DNA of 42,950 nt, from NCBI GenBank assembly GCA_041392205.1, contig JAWKMO010000018.1:1-42950 (forward strand), in the 5' to 3' direction. The stretch is from Halomarinibacterium sp041392205 (GTDB taxonomy: Bacteria; Bacteroidota; Bacteroidia; Flavobacteriales; Flavobacteriaceae). Made by a program: the position numbers and the translations under genes. Shown piece by piece: positions 41,137-42,950 of the stretch; position 1 is the stretch's first letter, and each line of letters opens with the position of its first letter. The notes beneath the pieces are model-generated. The model saw only the letters and a program-made list of their open reading frames with translations. It was not told the DNA's origin and searched no databases.

Positions 41137-42942
41137 ATGGAATTACTTACCTACATAATAAAGTCGGCGGGGGTATTGCTATTATTTTACACGGTCTATT
41201 TCTTTTTGTTACAAAAAGACACGTTGTTTCATGCGAAAAGACAATTTCTACTTTTTGGACTTGTCGCTGCCATTATTTTACCCTTTATTGAATTGACCAA
41301 AACTATCATTATTGAAATTCCTGAAATAACAAACGCTCTAAATTCTGAAATTTCTTCAAAAAGCTATGTTCCACAACTGGTGGAAACATTTTCGATGACG
41401 CTTTGGGATGTTGTACTAGGTGTGTATGGCTTTGGGGTATTAGTGATGGCTTATAGATTTGCAAAAGAGCTGAGCTCCTTAATAAGAATATTTATTTCTG
41501 GAAATCCTGAAAAAATTGAAGGTGTTTTACACATCAAGACGAGTCAAAAACAAGCTCCTTTTTCGTTCTTTAATTATATTGTTTATAACCCTTCGCTTCA
41601 TTCTGATGAAGAATTACAAATGATTATTAAACATGAAAAAGTACATGCCAGTCAATGGCATTCTGCAGATATCCTTTTGGCTAATTTATTACTCATTTTC
41701 CAATGGATAAACCCCATAGCTTGGCTATTTAAAAATAGTATTGAAGAAAATCTGGAATTTATCGCCGATAATAAAACCGTACAACAAATAGCTTCCAAAA
41801 AAGCATATCAATTGGCACTGGTAAAGGCTTCATCAACCTATACAGTACCCGCACTTACCAATAATTTTTATCAATCATTCATCAAAAAACGAATCATTAT
41901 GTTAAACAAAAGCAATTCAAGAAAAGTAAATGTTTTAAAAATTGGGATTATTCTTCCTCTATTGGCGCTCTTTTTATGGAGTTTTAATGTGACCGAGGTG
42001 ATTACTTATAAAACGATTCCCAAACCTAAAGAATCTATTAATAAATCTTCTGTTAAGGAAACGCCCATAGTAAATTTTTTAGAACAAAAAGAGGATGTAA
42101 CAAAATTGGAGGGGACCAAGGTTACCGTTAAAAAACCTTCAGAAAATATTACTCAATCTTCATCTCAAGAATTAACAGTTCGAGAAAAATTCAGTGTTAA
42201 GATTACCAAAAATACCAGTAATGAAGCGTTTGAAAAGATTAAAAAGGAACTGAAAGAAAAATACGGAATCGACCTTAGTTATACCGTTGTTAGAAATGAT
42301 GTTCAGGAAATAGTTTCTTTAACAATGAATTATTCGAGTACCGATTCTAGAAATGGAAATTATCAAGTAACCGATGATGATGGTATTGATGAATTTCATT
42401 TTTACATAGACGAAGAAGGAAAGAGTGGTTTCTGGTCTGAAGCAACAGAAGAACGTCGTGTAGAGCGTATGGAACGAAGAACAAAGGAAATGGAAGAACG
42501 CAAGGAAGAAATGGAAATAAGAAGAGAGAAGATAAATGAAGAAATGGAAGTACGGCGAGAGGAAATGAAGGAACGAAAAAAAGAAATGGATAAACGACGT
42601 AAAGAAAAAGAAATTGCTGTGTATAACAAAGAAAGCAATGAAGCCATGACTTATGCCATAGCAAATACAGGAAGTGGATCAAATAGGAATCTGGCAGTTA
42701 TTTCTGGCTCAGAGGATAGTGTAATAATCAACAAAAATACAAGTGATGCAGAACTTTCTAAAATGAAAACTGAATTAGCTTCCAAAAATATTGATTTTGC
42801 TTACAAGAATGTAAAAAGAAATGATGCTGGTGAAATTGTAGCTATAAAAATATCGATAGATGATAATAAAGGATCAAAATCTACTACTGTCATAAAAAGC
42901 GATGATGATAAACCCATTGATTTAATTGTTATTCATCAATAG
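41137..42942 (+). CDS. BlaR1-like M56 membrane metallopeptidase with duplicated extracytoplasmic domain
   Basis: A 601-aa protein. TM helices are at about 5-23, 34-54, 88-108 and 268-288. The gluzincin site HEKVH (H166-H170), with further acidic ligand downstream (ENLEFIADNKT), lies in the cytoplasmic loop as in BlaR1. The C-terminal region (about 290-601) replaces the penicillin-binding sensor. It holds two similar ~75-aa modules (about 347-425 and 525-601), both starting ITKNTS/INKNTS and containing RND...EIV, separated by a highly charged single helix (about 445-500, rich in EERKEEME and RREKINEEME). The gene is complete. It is coupled to the BlaI-like gene. Confidence 0.85.
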   Translation: MELLTYIIKSAGVLLLFYTVYFFLLQKDTLFHAKRQFLLFGLVAAIILPFIELTKTIIIEIPEITNALNSEISSKSYVPQLVETFSMTLWDVVLGVYGFGVLVMAYRFAKELSSLIRIFISGNPEKIEGVLHIKTSQKQAPFSFFNYIVYNPSLHSDEELQMIIKHEKVHASQWHSADILLANLLLIFQWINPIAWLFKNSIEENLEFIADNKTVQQIASKKAYQLALVKASSTYTVPALTNNFYQSFIKKRIIMLNKSNSRKVNVLKIGIILPLLALFLWSFNVTEVITYKTIPKPKESINKSSVKETPIVNFLEQKEDVTKLEGTKVTVKKPSENITQSSSQELTVREKFSVKITKNTSNEAFEKIKKELKEKYGIDLSYTVVRNDVQEIVSLTMNYSSTDSRNGNYQVTDDDGIDEFHFYIDEEGKSGFWSEATEERRVERMERRTKEMEERKEEMEIRREKINEEMEVRREEMKERKKEMDKRRKEKEIAVYNKESNEAMTYAIANTGSGSNRNLAVISGSEDSVIINKNTSDAELSKMKTELASKNIDFAYKNVKRNDAGEIVAIKISIDDNKGSKSTTVIKSDDDKPIDLIVIHQ

Positions 42943-42950
42943 TTTTGAAA

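Noticed and set aside
42347..42682. Minus-strand ORFs opposite the charged helix of the BlaR1-like gene
   Set aside because: Low-complexity Leu/Phe/Ser translation is the reverse of Glu/Lys/Arg codons.

Overview
The window is about 43 kb of a low-G+C chromosome from a marine-type Flavobacteriaceae bacterium (Bacteroidota). Supporting signs are the TAnnTTTG -7 promoter boxes ahead of many genes, weak Shine-Dalgarno sequences, type III glutamine synthetase, many short-signal lipoproteins, a DnaJ with a reduced zinc domain, and Bacteroidota-typical families (DUF4920, DUF4197, DUF1684, M49 peptidase, BlaR1-like M56 peptidase). No rRNA, tRNA, CRISPR array or complete insertion sequence was seen.

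Layout. (1) 1-8751, minus strand: grpE-dnaJ from one promoter, then a NatA-type ABC ATPase with a decayed permease pseudogene, MscS channel, NtrC-type regulator without its DNA-binding domain, PPK2 kinase and an exported M28 peptidase. (2) 8805-13737: housekeeping and small exported proteins (YceI, TIGR01777 epimerase, MnmD, DUF4920, IlvE, MazG-like). (3) 13845-19164, plus strand: an orphan protein, a sensor kinase and a LuxR-type regulator, then a surface lipoprotein with duplicated Cys domains and a PEGA-like exported protein. A palindrome ATACCC-N6-GGGTAT lies upstream of the first and last units, with a degenerate copy before the lipoprotein, suggesting a local regulon. (4) 19235-25400: M49 peptidase, SRPBCC/GyrI-like protein, CrcB, DUF1684, an MFS exporter preceded by a possible leader peptide and terminator, and an Lrp-type regulator with a 13-bp inverted repeat upstream. 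(5) 25409-28325: an accessory, very AT-rich stretch. It encodes a soluble histidine kinase and a response regulator fused to an Mrr-like PD-(D/E)XK nuclease, next to palindromes, an 11-bp tandem array and a heptamer array. (6) 28326-32838: DUF2071 protein and a broken IcmF-type mutase, with a dispersed repeat inserted in its reading frame. (7) 32952-40629: DUF4197 lipoprotein, purM-prfA-IVP-pyrF, glnN and a Ca2+/Na+ exchanger. (8) 40722-42942: BlaI/BlaR1-like pair with two operators at the promoter.

The best candidate for an undescribed system is the kinase plus receiver-Mrr nuclease pair (26180-27879). It looks like phosphorelay control of a nuclease, by analogy with defensive two-component systems. 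The function is inference. Other noteworthy items are the palindrome-marked regulon, the leader/terminator before the MFS gene, and the two decayed genes.
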